Source of the DNA: an uncultured Bacillota bacterium
GTDB taxonomy: Bacteria > Bacillota > Dehalobacteriia > UBA4068 > UBA4997
DNA: 14,678 nucleotides
Reading direction: 5' to 3'
Assembly: GCA_948907985.1 (NCBI GenBank)
Contig: CAQWMM010000046.1
Span: 1-14,678, forward strand
Positions 6,263 to 12,793 of this stretch are shown one piece after another (position 1 is the first letter of the stretch; every line of letters starts with the position of its first letter). Both the position numbers and the translations under genes were made by a program. The notes beneath the pieces were generated by a model, which worked only from the letters and a program-made list of their open reading frames with translations, was not told the origin of the DNA and ran no database searches.

Positions 6263-8230
6263 CTATTTGGCGTTAGCAATAATAATTCTGATTCTGCCGC
6301 CGGCATTGGCGCTCTGGTCATAATAAGCCCGCAGATCATAATCGCCGGTGTTCAACAAGTTTAGACTGGTCAAATAGTATTCGCCGCCGCGCTTTTCATA
6401 AATCTGGGCGCTGTCGCTTAACAGCCAGCTTTGGCCGCTGCTGTCGGTGATACTGTTGGCGCTGTCGATAGACTGTACCGCCGTGCCGCTCAAATTGTAA
6501 ATGCCCGCTACCGAGTTATCAATGTTCAGCAGTGCAAACGGCCCCTCTTTAACATTGTAGGACACATTCGGGCTGCCCATAGTCTGGGCCTGGCCGTTAG
6601 CAATATATTTATAGCTGCCGCTGCTGCCGTCCTCCTGAACGTCCTGCAAAATGCCATAGGTAAACATATCGCCGCTGACGTTGTTCAAAATCAACTTGCT
6701 GATGTAGCCGTCTTCGTCCTGTTCCCAGTAAATTACATCATCAGCGTTCAGCCGAACACCGGCCAGACGGCTGCGGTGCAGCTTAACCGCCTTAACCCGT
6801 TTAGCCGCGCCGCTTAAGTTCTGATACACGTCCAAAATCTCCACATTGGCGGATAATTCCCGGTTGCCAATACGGCTGGCCTCGGCGTTAATCGTACCGC
6901 TAAGCTTGCCGGCGGCGCCGCTGTTCAGGCCGGAAATAGAGTTGCCGCCGCCGGAAGTGCGCACCTTAACCAGCGCGCCCACGTTATAGCCCCGATTGGT
7001 GGAAACATCATAAATCTGGCCGTCGGTGGCCATAACCTGAATGTATTCGTTAACCTGACTGTTGCCGGAGCTGTCGTTATAATTTTTGGAGCCTACGCCC
7101 ACAATTACGCCGCAAAGCTCGCTGTTAACAGCGCTGGCCGGGTTGCCCGCCACAACGCCGCCGGACGCTCCCAAAACTGCCACAATGCTGTCGTCCCGGC
7201 CCAGCAGCACCGTCAAACTCTCGCCCAGACTGTGGCCGCCCAAAACCGAAAGCGCATAGGCCGCCTCGGAAGAGCCAACGTTATACTGCACGCCGGAAAT
7301 CGTAACGCTGGCAGGGCTGGTGCGGTCCGGGGCCGCGGCCTCATAAGTACCGGTGCGCTGCTTGTTATACGCCCAAACAGTGCGCATCGCGCTGGAATAA
7401 TAGATTACGTCGTTCACCTGCACAGCAGCGCTTGAACTGGCCGCATCGTTGCGGTAGACAGTGGACGGCTCAAAACCCAGACGGCTGGCCCAGGCGCTGT
7501 CCGCCACCACAAAGGGGCCGGATATTTTATCATTCAACAGGCCCAGATAATCAATTTTGCTGCTGCCGTCCAGATTATAACCCAAGGTTTGCGCCAAAAT
7601 CTGGCCGTCCTTGGTTTTGGCGTTCAGCATATTATAAATCAGATAAGCACAGTCGCGGCGTGTCAGTTCGGCCTCCGGATCGGTCAGGCTCAAACCGTCG
7701 TCCAGGCTTAAAGAATGGTAAAGCGACATCTGGCCGGTGGGATAAGTTCCGGCAAAATCGGCTTCGGTGTAGCCCAGATTTTTCAGGGCCACCGTAACCG
7801 CCTCGGCCAGCCGAACCCCAGCGTCCGGCTTAAAAGTGCCGTCCAGATAGCCGCTGATCAGCCCCAGATCGCGCGCGGTTTTAATATAACCAGCCGCCCA
7901 GTGGCTGCGCGTTACGTCGCCATAAGGCGAAAAACTGGCCTGGCTTTCCACCATATCCTTGGCCTTGCTGGCCGCCAATACCATTTTGGTAAACTCGGCG
8001 CGGGTTACCGGCGAGCTTAAATTCAGGCTGCCGCTTTCGTCGCCGGTCATAACCTCCAAAGCCGCCAGCACGTTCAAAATGCTGCTCTCATTCAGCGCCT
8101 GGCCCTGCGCATGACTGCCACCTGCACCGGCAGCGCCGGATTCAATCGCCGCATTCGCTACGCTCGCCACTCCCGGCAGCAACGTTATAGCAAAGGCCAA
8201 AAGCAGCGCCGGTAATAATTTATATTTCAT
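6263..8230 (-). CDS. Exported SLH-domain (S-layer homology) envelope protein
   Basis: A 655-residue secreted protein with SLH repeats, which in known families bind pyruvylated or aminated secondary cell-wall polymer (or peptidoglycan) and hold the protein on the cell surface. I start it at 8230 because AAGGAG lies 9 bases upstream and it gives a clean signal peptide: MKYKLLPALLLAFAITLLPG with likely cleavage after VANA (residue 27). The upstream in-frame ATG at 8278 has no such support. SLH-like units cover about 50-90, 98-155 (best conserved: SPYGDVTRSHWAAGYIKTARDL, then GLISGYLDGTFKPDAGVRLAEAV) and 168-205. The remaining 450 residues are Ser/Gly/Asn-rich with alternating hydrophobic residues, suggesting beta structure, and match no domain I recognise. 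It precedes tlyA by 17 bp. I found no confident promoter just upstream. The protein may be a structural S-layer component or an anchored enzyme-free surface protein. Confidence 0.9.
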   Translation of the reverse strand: MKYKLLPALLLAFAITLLPGVASVANAAIESGAAGAGGSHAQGQALNESSILNVLAALEVMTGDESGSLNLSSPVTRAEFTKMVLAASKAKDMVESQASFSPYGDVTRSHWAAGYIKTARDLGLISGYLDGTFKPDAGVRLAEAVTVALKNLGYTEADFAGTYPTGQMSLYHSLSLDDGLSLTDPEAELTRRDCAYLIYNMLNAKTKDGQILAQTLGYNLDGSSKIDYLGLLNDKISGPFVVADSAWASRLGFEPSTVYRNDAASSSAAVQVNDVIYYSSAMRTVWAYNKQRTGTYEAAAPDRTSPASVTISGVQYNVGSSEAAYALSVLGGHSLGESLTVLLGRDDSIVAVLGASGGVVAGNPASAVNSELCGVIVGVGSKNYNDSSGNSQVNEYIQVMATDGQIYDVSTNRGYNVGALVKVRTSGGGNSISGLNSGAAGKLSGTINAEASRIGNRELSANVEILDVYQNLSGAAKRVKAVKLHRSRLAGVRLNADDVIYWEQDEDGYISKLILNNVSGDMFTYGILQDVQEDGSSGSYKYIANGQAQTMGSPNVSYNVKEGPFALLNIDNSVAGIYNLSGTAVQSIDSANSITDSSGQSWLLSDSAQIYEKRGGEYYLTSLNLLNTGDYDLRAYYDQSANAGGRIRIIIANAK

Positions 8231-8311
8231 ATTATTATACTCCTTATTTATTATGATATATTTTGCCCAACCCAGCAATTAACACCCTCTATCAATTAAA
8301 AGCCGCTCCAC

Positions 8312-8469
8312 GCCCTCTCCGTCATCCAGCTTTGCTGGATGCCACCTCTCCCTACCCGGCGTTGCTGGGTGCCTACGTCAAAGGGAGAGGCAAGTCATTT
8401 CGCTTGTAAGTCCTGGCTCCCCCTCTGGGGGAGCTGTCTATTTACGTTAAGTAAATAGACTGAGAGGGC
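8312..8469. repeat. 158-bp palindromic repeat element with terminal inverted repeats
   Basis: The element is bounded by GCCCTCTC (8312-8319) and GAGAGGGC (8462-8469), which extend to GCCCTCTCNGTC with one mismatch. Inside are nested perfect or near-perfect stems: CATCCAGC-TTT-GCTGGATG (8323-8341), CCTCTCCCT with AGGGAGAGG (8345-8353 and 8382-8390), CTCCCC-CTCTG-GGGGAG (8417-8433), and CTATTTAC-GTTAA-GTAAATAG (8439-8459). The left half and the inverted right half share the same plan (CCCTCTC-N-GTC, stem, pyrimidine box, purine box). This resembles the dispersed MITE/REP-like repeats that I know in similar form from Firmicutes genomes. It lies 17 bp after the stop of the permease gene and may also end that transcript. 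No coding frame is seen in 8279-8486. Confidence 0.7.
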
Positions 8470-8486
8470 ATACGCTATTGAGCTTC

Positions 8487-9665
8487 TTAGTCATAACGTA
8501 AAGCGTCAATGGGGTTCAGCTTCGCGGCCTTATTAGCAGGCAAATAACCAAAGATAATGCCAATGCCCACCGAAATACCAAACGAGAGCAAAATCGGGCT
8601 TAAAGTTGGCGTAATCGTGGTCTTCATCAACACGCCCGCCACCATACCAACGGCCGAGCCCAACACAATGCCAATCACCCCGCCAATCGCGCTGGTGCTG
8701 GCCGCCTCAATAATGAATTGCAGCCGAATGTCCCGCCGGCGCGCGCCCAAAGATTTGCGGATACCAATTTCCCGCGTGCGTTCGGTTACGGATACCAACA
8801 TAATGTTCATAATACCAATGCCGCCAACCAACAGGGATATACCGGCAATCGCCGCCAGCACCGTAACAATAGTGTTCTGCATTTTGTTGTATTCCTCCAG
8901 CATCTCGCTCAAGCTTTCCACATAATAAAAACCATCGCCGGAAAGTTTTTCTTCCAGAAAAGTTTCAAGCGCCAAACGGGCCGCCGCGATATTTTCTTTG
9001 CTGGTGGCATTCACACCATAGCTCTCTACAAAATTGGTGCCGTTAATCTTCAAAGCGTTGGTATAGGGAATAAAAATCTGGTTATCATCACTGCGCTCGG
9101 TGTTATCCCCCCGCTGCTCAATCACGCCGATTACCGTAAAATTCTCGCCGTTTATTTTAACAATCTTGCCCATGCCGTCGCCGTCCAAAAAGTTATCGAC
9201 AATATAAGTGCCAACCACACAGACCTTTTCCTTGCGCACCACGTCCACATACTGCAAAAACCGCCCCTCGCTCATCTTGAGCAGTTCCAGGCTATCATAG
9301 GATTCGCTAACACCGTTCACATAAGTTCTTTCCAGCACCTCACTGCCGCACTTCACCTGCCCCTGCACCGAAACAATCGGGCTTAAATCGCAGAGCAGCT
9401 CCTGATTTTCATTGACAAAGTCGTACATATCGTTCACGGTAACCGTACGGTTAGATTCGCCGCGCACATACAGCCCCACCTGGATGATATTGCTGCCCAG
9501 GCTGCTGAACATCTCGTTCACGCTGTTCATCAAGCCCTGGCCGATACTCATAATCGCAATAACCGCGGCTACGCCGATAATAATACCCAGCATGGTGAGG
9601 ATTGAACGCAGTTTGCTGGCCATCAGGCTCTTAAACGACATTTTAAACGCTTGCCCAATATCCAT
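8487..9665 (-). CDS. MacB/FtsX-type ABC transporter permease
   Basis: This is the membrane subunit of a MacAB/YknXYZ-type export system. Family members couple ATP hydrolysis to pushing peptides, lipids or drugs outward through a mechanotransmission fold. The 392 residues show the expected layout: a conserved cytoplasmic N-terminus, TM1 at about 21-42, a large extracytoplasmic MacB_PCD domain at about 45-262, then TM2 (266-292), TM3 (324-346) and TM4 (356-375). The FtsX-type cytoplasmic loop TERTREIGIRKSLGARRRDI (294-313) and the closing KLNPIDALRYD are typical. The ATG shares its A with the TAA stop of the ATPase gene (TAATG), so translation is coupled. No ATPase domain is fused, unlike proteobacterial MacB. 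The substrate cannot be told from the sequence. Confidence 0.95.
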   Translation of the reverse strand: MDIGQAFKMSFKSLMASKLRSILTMLGIIIGVAAVIAIMSIGQGLMNSVNEMFSSLGSNIIQVGLYVRGESNRTVTVNDMYDFVNENQELLCDLSPIVSVQGQVKCGSEVLERTYVNGVSESYDSLELLKMSEGRFLQYVDVVRKEKVCVVGTYIVDNFLDGDGMGKIVKINGENFTVIGVIEQRGDNTERSDDNQIFIPYTNALKINGTNFVESYGVNATSKENIAAARLALETFLEEKLSGDGFYYVESLSEMLEEYNKMQNTIVTVLAAIAGISLLVGGIGIMNIMLVSVTERTREIGIRKSLGARRRDIRLQFIIEAASTSAIGGVIGIVLGSAVGMVAGVLMKTTITPTLSPILLSFGISVGIGIIFGYLPANKAAKLNPIDALRYD

Positions 9666-10453
9666 TAAACCGCCTCCTCCGCCGTTTCTGGCATAACTTC
9701 TTCCGGCATTTCAAAGGCCGAAACCACCGCCTCCGGCCGGTCAGCAGCGCCGTCATAAATTATTTTACCATCGGCCAGCCGCACAATGCGCTGCGCCTGC
9801 CGGGCAATCGAGTTATCATGCGTAATCAACACAATGGTGTTGCCGCCATGGTGCAGCTTTTGTAAAAAGCTCAAAACCTCGCGTCCGGTGTGGCTGTCCA
9901 GCGCGCCGGTGGGTTCGTCGGCCAAAATCACCGGTGGGTCGCCGGCCAGCGCTCGGGCAATAGAAACCCGCTGCTGTTGGCCGCCGGAAAGCTGGCTGGG
10001 CAAATTCTGCGCCTTTTCCTCCAGCCCCACCCGCGCCAGCGAGGCCATGGCGCGCCGTTGGCGCTCCGCCGGCGGCACGCCGGCATAAAGCAGGGGCAGC
10101 TCCACATTCTCGCACAAATTCAGTTTGGGAATCAGATTATACTGCTGAAAGATAAAACCCAGCATTTTGTTGCGGATCTGCGCCTGTTCGTCGTCTTTCA
10201 TGGTCGAAACATCCACGCCGTTCAGATAGTATTTACCGGAGGTCGGCACATCCAGGCAGCCGATAATATTCATGCAGGTGGATTTGCCGCTGCCGCTCTG
10301 GCCTACAATCGCCACGAACTCGCCGCGCCGAATTTCCAGACTAACACCGTCCAAGGCGTGCACCTCGCTGTCGCCCATCTGATAAATTTTATACACATCC
10401 TGCAATTTAATTAAAACATCCTGCTCATTCGGGGTGTTACTTATTTCCTGCAT
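9665..10453 (-). CDS. ABC transporter ATP-binding protein (MacB/LolD type)
   Basis: The cytoplasmic ATPase of the export complex. The 262 residues contain Walker A GQSGSGKST (51-59), the Q-loop in FIFQQYNLIP (100-109), signature LSGGQQQR (155-162), Walker B with D-loop VILADEPTGALDS (175-187) and the switch His in ITHDN (H212), so it should be active. The QQYNLIP and ADEPTGALDS wording is characteristic of the MacB/LolD/YknY class. A C-terminal tail of about 25 residues, rich in Glu, Pro and Ala, extends past the core. It starts 12 bp after the adaptor gene with an AAGGGGG binding site 7 bases before the ATG and overlaps the permease gene by one base. The order adaptor-ATPase-permease matches B. 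subtilis yknXYZ. Confidence 0.96.
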   Translation of the reverse strand: MQEISNTPNEQDVLIKLQDVYKIYQMGDSEVHALDGVSLEIRRGEFVAIVGQSGSGKSTCMNIIGCLDVPTSGKYYLNGVDVSTMKDDEQAQIRNKMLGFIFQQYNLIPKLNLCENVELPLLYAGVPPAERQRRAMASLARVGLEEKAQNLPSQLSGGQQQRVSIARALAGDPPVILADEPTGALDSHTGREVLSFLQKLHHGGNTIVLITHDNSIARQAQRIVRLADGKIIYDGAADRPEAVVSAFEMPEEVMPETAEEAV

Positions 10454-10465
10454 AGGCTCGCCCCC

Positions 10466-12064
10466 TTAACCGACTACGGAAACTTCAACGCTGCCGTCGC
10501 CTCTCGGGCCGCCAGGGCCGCCCATGCCATCCTGCATCATACCGTTGGCCGGCACCGCAATCATTTCGCCCTCCTCCAGGCCAGAGGTGATTTCTATGTA
10601 TTCGTCGTCGTTAACGCCCAGCTCAACCTCGCGCCAAACATAACCCTCCGGCGCCGTCTGGCCAGCCGGCGGCTCCACGTCGCTTTCCGTTCCTTCCACC
10701 ATAATCAGGTTGCCGCGCATTACCGCGCCCATCGGCACCGCCAAAACATCCTCGGCGCTGCTGACAATAATCTCGGCGTTAACGTTCATACCGGGCAGCA
10801 AATTGCCGTATTCGTCCAGCTTAACCGTAACCGGATAGGTGGTAACGCCGTTGGCGCTTTTGCCGTTGATACTGATTTTGCTGACGTAGCCCTCAAACTC
10901 CTGCCCCTCCAGAGCATCGGCGGTAACCTTGACTGTCTGCCCCACCTGAAGCCGCCCCACGTCCAGCTCGTCAATATTCATGGTAAACTCCAGCTGGGTC
11001 ATATCATAAATAATTGCCATTTCGCTGGCGTTATTGTTGGAATCAATCGTATCGCCTTTTTCAAATTTCTTTTCAATCACGGTGCCGGCAATCGGCGAAG
11101 TAATCGTGTATTCGTCCAACTGCGCCTGGGCGTTATCCAGACTGAGCTGGGCGTTTTTCAGATTGTTCTGCACGCTGGAAGAACTTAGACGCAGCAAAGT
11201 CTGGCCGGCCTCGACAATATCGCCCTCCCGCACCAAAACCTCAGCCACGTCGCCGCTAACCTCGGCGGCAATACTCTCGCTGTGGCGGTATTCAAAAGTT
11301 CCGCTGCCCGCGCAGACAAAACCGCCGGCCTCGGCCGTAGCCAGCATACCTTCCGTCAGGCCGCCGGGGTTCTGCACCAAAATACTTACCTCATGGGTTA
11401 AGGTGCCGCCCGCGCCCACCTGCTGCACGCCGGAAACTTCCCGGATAGTGCCGGAAAAACGCTCGCCCGTGCTCTGCATAATCACCTCGGCCTGCTGGCC
11501 GGCTTGCAGCTGCTCAGCCTCGGTTGTCAAAAAAGGCACTTTCAGCAGCATATTCTGCCGGTCCTGCAATTCAATCAACACGCTGCCCGGGCTAACGCTT
11601 TCGCCCTGCTCATAATTGATTTTCACAATCTGACCGGCCCCGTCGGCCTGCACATTCAGCTTGGCCGCCTCTTCCTGGGCGGATTGCAGGCCAAGCTGAC
11701 TTTGGGTGTAGCTGTTTTTAGCGCGATCCGGATCAATCTGGAAAAGCAGCGCCCCGGCCTCGATCACATCGCCCTCTTCAAAAGGAGCGTTTAACACATC
11801 GCCGGTAACCAAAGCCTTGACCGTATAGGAATTAACCGGCTGCACAGTGCCGGTGCCCTCCAGACTGGACACAATGCTGTGGCGCTCCACCGGCTGATAA
11901 AAATATTCCGGAGCTTGCGGCGCCGGGCCGGCCAACGCCCCCGGAATTTTGGAGCACGCCAGCAGCAAGACTACCACAACAGCCGCCAAAGCCAGCTTCT
12001 TCTTTCTGCTCAAGCCGCTCCATTTGCTTTTGCCCTTTTGGGCAATTTGGGAAATTTTAGACAT
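10466..12064 (-). CDS. HlyD/MacA-family adaptor subunit with two lipoyl-barrel modules
   Basis: The membrane-fusion or adaptor subunit of the export system. I place the start at 12064, since the ATG at 12079 would turn the AGGAGG ribosome binding site into codons 2-4; this gives 532 residues. A basic N-terminus leads into one TM segment or signal (about 24-38, ending LLLACS, a possible lipobox with C37). Two modules follow. Module 1 has lipoyl halves at about 79-110 and 138-168 around a short helical hairpin, then a barrel at 170-249. Module 2 has halves at 264-294 and 320-350 around a hairpin, then a barrel at 352-435. A membrane-proximal domain ends near 505, and a Gly/Met-rich tail (MQDGMGGPGGPRGDG) follows. 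Ordinary MacA proteins have one module and roughly 370 residues. It heads the adaptor-ATPase-permease operon. No outer-membrane TolC gene is in the window. Confidence 0.93.
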   Translation of the reverse strand: MSKISQIAQKGKSKWSGLSRKKKLALAAVVVVLLLACSKIPGALAGPAPQAPEYFYQPVERHSIVSSLEGTGTVQPVNSYTVKALVTGDVLNAPFEEGDVIEAGALLFQIDPDRAKNSYTQSQLGLQSAQEEAAKLNVQADGAGQIVKINYEQGESVSPGSVLIELQDRQNMLLKVPFLTTEAEQLQAGQQAEVIMQSTGERFSGTIREVSGVQQVGAGGTLTHEVSILVQNPGGLTEGMLATAEAGGFVCAGSGTFEYRHSESIAAEVSGDVAEVLVREGDIVEAGQTLLRLSSSSVQNNLKNAQLSLDNAQAQLDEYTITSPIAGTVIEKKFEKGDTIDSNNNASEMAIIYDMTQLEFTMNIDELDVGRLQVGQTVKVTADALEGQEFEGYVSKISINGKSANGVTTYPVTVKLDEYGNLLPGMNVNAEIIVSSAEDVLAVPMGAVMRGNLIMVEGTESDVEPPAGQTAPEGYVWREVELGVNDDEYIEITSGLEEGEMIAVPANGMMQDGMGGPGGPRGDGSVEVSVVG

Positions 12065-12096
12065 TTGAACCTCCTCCATTTTTACTTACAATATAC

Positions 12097-12125
12097 TATT
12101 TACCATTTTAACATGCCTTTTTCAA
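12097..12125 (-). promoter_or_regulatory. Possible proximal promoter of the adaptor-ABC operon
   Basis: The minus strand shows TTGAAA (12125-12120), 17 bp and TAAATA (12102-12097), about 35 bp before the adaptor start. An overlapping extended -10, TGTTAAAAT (12113-12105), is an alternative. Both are mediocre compared with the stronger promoter at 12410-12438. Confidence 0.35.
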
Positions 12126-12143
12126 GATTAGCTGTGGCTTATC

Positions 12144-12159
12144 TGAACTTTCTGTGAAC
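12144..12159. promoter_or_regulatory. Direct repeat TGAAC at 11-bp spacing, possible response-regulator site
   Basis: TGAAC occurs at 12144-12148 and 12155-12159, exactly 11 bp apart, so on the same helix face. It lies about 20-35 bp upstream of the weak proximal promoter of the adaptor operon. Such 11-bp direct repeats are typical of OmpR/PhoB-family regulators, and MacAB-type operons are often under two-component control. No regulator gene is in the window, and a five-base repeat can occur by chance. Confidence 0.25.
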
Positions 12160-12163
12160 AAAA

Positions 12164-12337
12164 CTAAAATTTTATGTGTATGACGGCCAATTTTGTCAGC
12201 CGTCGATCCTTTTTGCCCTGTTTATATATTCGCTCTCTGGTAAAAATTTTTAATTCTATAAATAACATAAAAAGCGTAGCAATAAAAAAACCCATCATCA
12301 AAATTTTATGCCAAACAGCGAATATGTTACATAGCAT
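12164..12337 (-). CDS. Possible 57-residue small membrane protein in the operon leader
   Basis: I do not recognise this frame. It reads MLCNIFAVWHKILMMG, a hydrophobic stretch FFIATLFMLFIELKIF (about 17-32), then a strongly basic tail (TRERIYKQGKKDRRLTK), ending at TAG 12164. One TM helix with a basic cytoplasmic end is a common small membrane protein plan. It lies downstream of the strong promoter at 12410-12438 and upstream of the adaptor gene. Against it, neither the ATG at 12337 nor the internal ATGs near 12295 have a clear ribosome binding site, and it may be chance or a gene remnant. A 66-codon frame on the opposite strand over the same bases looks less protein-like. Confidence 0.35.
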   Translation of the reverse strand: MLCNIFAVWHKILMMGFFIATLFMLFIELKIFTRERIYKQGKKDRRLTKLAVIHIKF

Positions 12338-12395
12338 ATTACAAGCAAAGGCCAGTTACATCTATACTACTTAAAGTGGCAAACGTGTTTTTTGC

Positions 12396-12444
12396 TGCTA
12401 TTTGATAATATTATACTTTTAAATTGCTAAATTATCAAGCGGCA
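12396..12444. promoter_or_regulatory. Inverted repeat enclosing the promoter (operator-like)
   Basis: TTGATAAT (12402-12409) and ATTATCAA (12431-12438) are perfect 8-bp arms, extended outward by matching TGC/GCA after three mismatches. One arm covers the -35 hexamer and the other lies directly downstream of the -10, so a dimeric repressor bound here would block RNA polymerase. The arms are 21 bp apart, about two helical turns centre to centre plus, which suits two half-sites of a larger complex more than a single compact dimer. The A/T-rich background weakens the case. Confidence 0.4.
12410..12438 (-). promoter_or_regulatory. Near-consensus sigma-A promoter upstream of the ABC operon
   Basis: On the minus strand TTGATA (12438-12433, five of six consensus bases), a 17-bp spacer and a perfect TATAAT (12415-12410). 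This is the best promoter match I see in the window. Transcription from about 12403 would give a leader of roughly 340 nt before the adaptor start at 12064, including the 57-codon frame. The promoter overlaps the end of the 40-codon ORF. Confidence 0.65.
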
Positions 12445-12557
12445 ATGCGCTTTTCTTTGCTTTTTTTGAATAAAAAACTTGCAACTGCCAGCAAACAGAT
12501 ACCCACATTTTTCTGTTCACCGCTCAAAACTGCTAAAAAAACAGAAGCCGCAATCAT
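12435..12557 (-). CDS. Possible 40-residue small hydrophobic protein
   Basis: I do not recognise it. The frame reads MIAASVFLAVLSG, EQKNVG, ICLLAVASFLF and ends KKSKEKRIAA before TGA. The two hydrophobic stretches (about 2-11 and 19-30) around a polar turn, with a Lys-rich tail, suggest a small membrane protein or hairpin. The start is well supported: AAAAGGGG lies 6 bases upstream of the ATG at 12557. It is on the same strand as its neighbours, after the hairpin that follows the Sel1 gene. No clear promoter is visible for it, and it is too short for composition to prove coding. It could be a small toxin-like or leader peptide, which is a guess. Confidence 0.45.
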   Translation of the reverse strand: MIAASVFLAVLSGEQKNVGICLLAVASFLFKKSKEKRIAA

Positions 12558-12793
12558 ATAAAACCCCTTTTTTTATATAAAATTGGCTGGTTATATCCAT
12601 TATTAAAGACTTTCGGCGAAATATTGGAACGCACCCAGGACCACTTACATTGCAGCAACTTCTACGCTTTCAATCTGTACTCTAACAACGGAAAATAAAA
12701 CAGCAAAAGAACAGAAATGCCAGATAAACAAACTCTTTTCCGGCATTTCCGCTCTTTTTACGTTATTATATATATTACAATTTACTTTGATTT
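12558..12793. other. A/T-rich intergenic stretch, mostly without recognisable content
   Basis: Apart from the hairpin at 12714-12749 and the binding site of the 40-codon ORF near 12564-12571, I see no gene or named element here. A plus-strand frame open from 12537 to a stop at 12697-12699 ends in a mixed-polarity peptide (KTFGEILERTQDHLHCSNF and on) with no start or binding site. It might be a relic of a lost gene. Confidence 0.4.
12714..12749 (-). terminator. Hairpin after the Sel1-repeat gene
   Basis: GAAATGCC (12714-12721) and GGCATTTC (12742-12749) form a perfect 8-bp stem with a 20-base loop, about 45 bp past the stop of the Sel1 gene. On the minus strand it is followed by TGTTCTTTTGCTG, a weak U-rich tail. 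The plus strand has a CTCTTTTT tail, so it may act in both directions. The long loop makes it a modest terminator. Confidence 0.5.

Noticed and set aside
8245..8275. TTGCTG-17-CATAAT as promoter of the SLH gene
   Set aside because: The -35 is poor and the implied transcription start would fall inside the ribosome binding site.
8231..8278. Longer start of the SLH gene at 8278
   Set aside because: It would bury the signal peptide behind 16 residues and ignores the AAGGAG placed for 8230.
8718..9386. 222-codon plus-strand frame opposite the permease gene
   Set aside because: It is antisense to a complete MacB-type permease; no motif or binding site supports it.
8487..12064. Bacteriocin or lantibiotic export cluster
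   Set aside because: No precursor peptide with a leader motif, modification enzyme or immunity gene is seen; the three genes fit a general MacAB/YknXYZ exporter.
12182..12204. GACGGC...GCCGTC hairpin followed by CCTTTTT on the plus strand
   Set aside because: There is no plus-strand gene for it to terminate, and it lies within the 57-codon frame; the stem is only 6 bp.
12174..12374. 66-codon plus-strand frame
   Set aside because: It has no ribosome binding site, no recognisable plan, and the opposite strand holds a more protein-like frame downstream of a good promoter.
12537..12699. Plus-strand open frame ending in a mixed-polarity peptide
   Set aside because: It has no start codon or binding site and no family likeness; at most a gene relic, so it is only mentioned in the intergenic entry.
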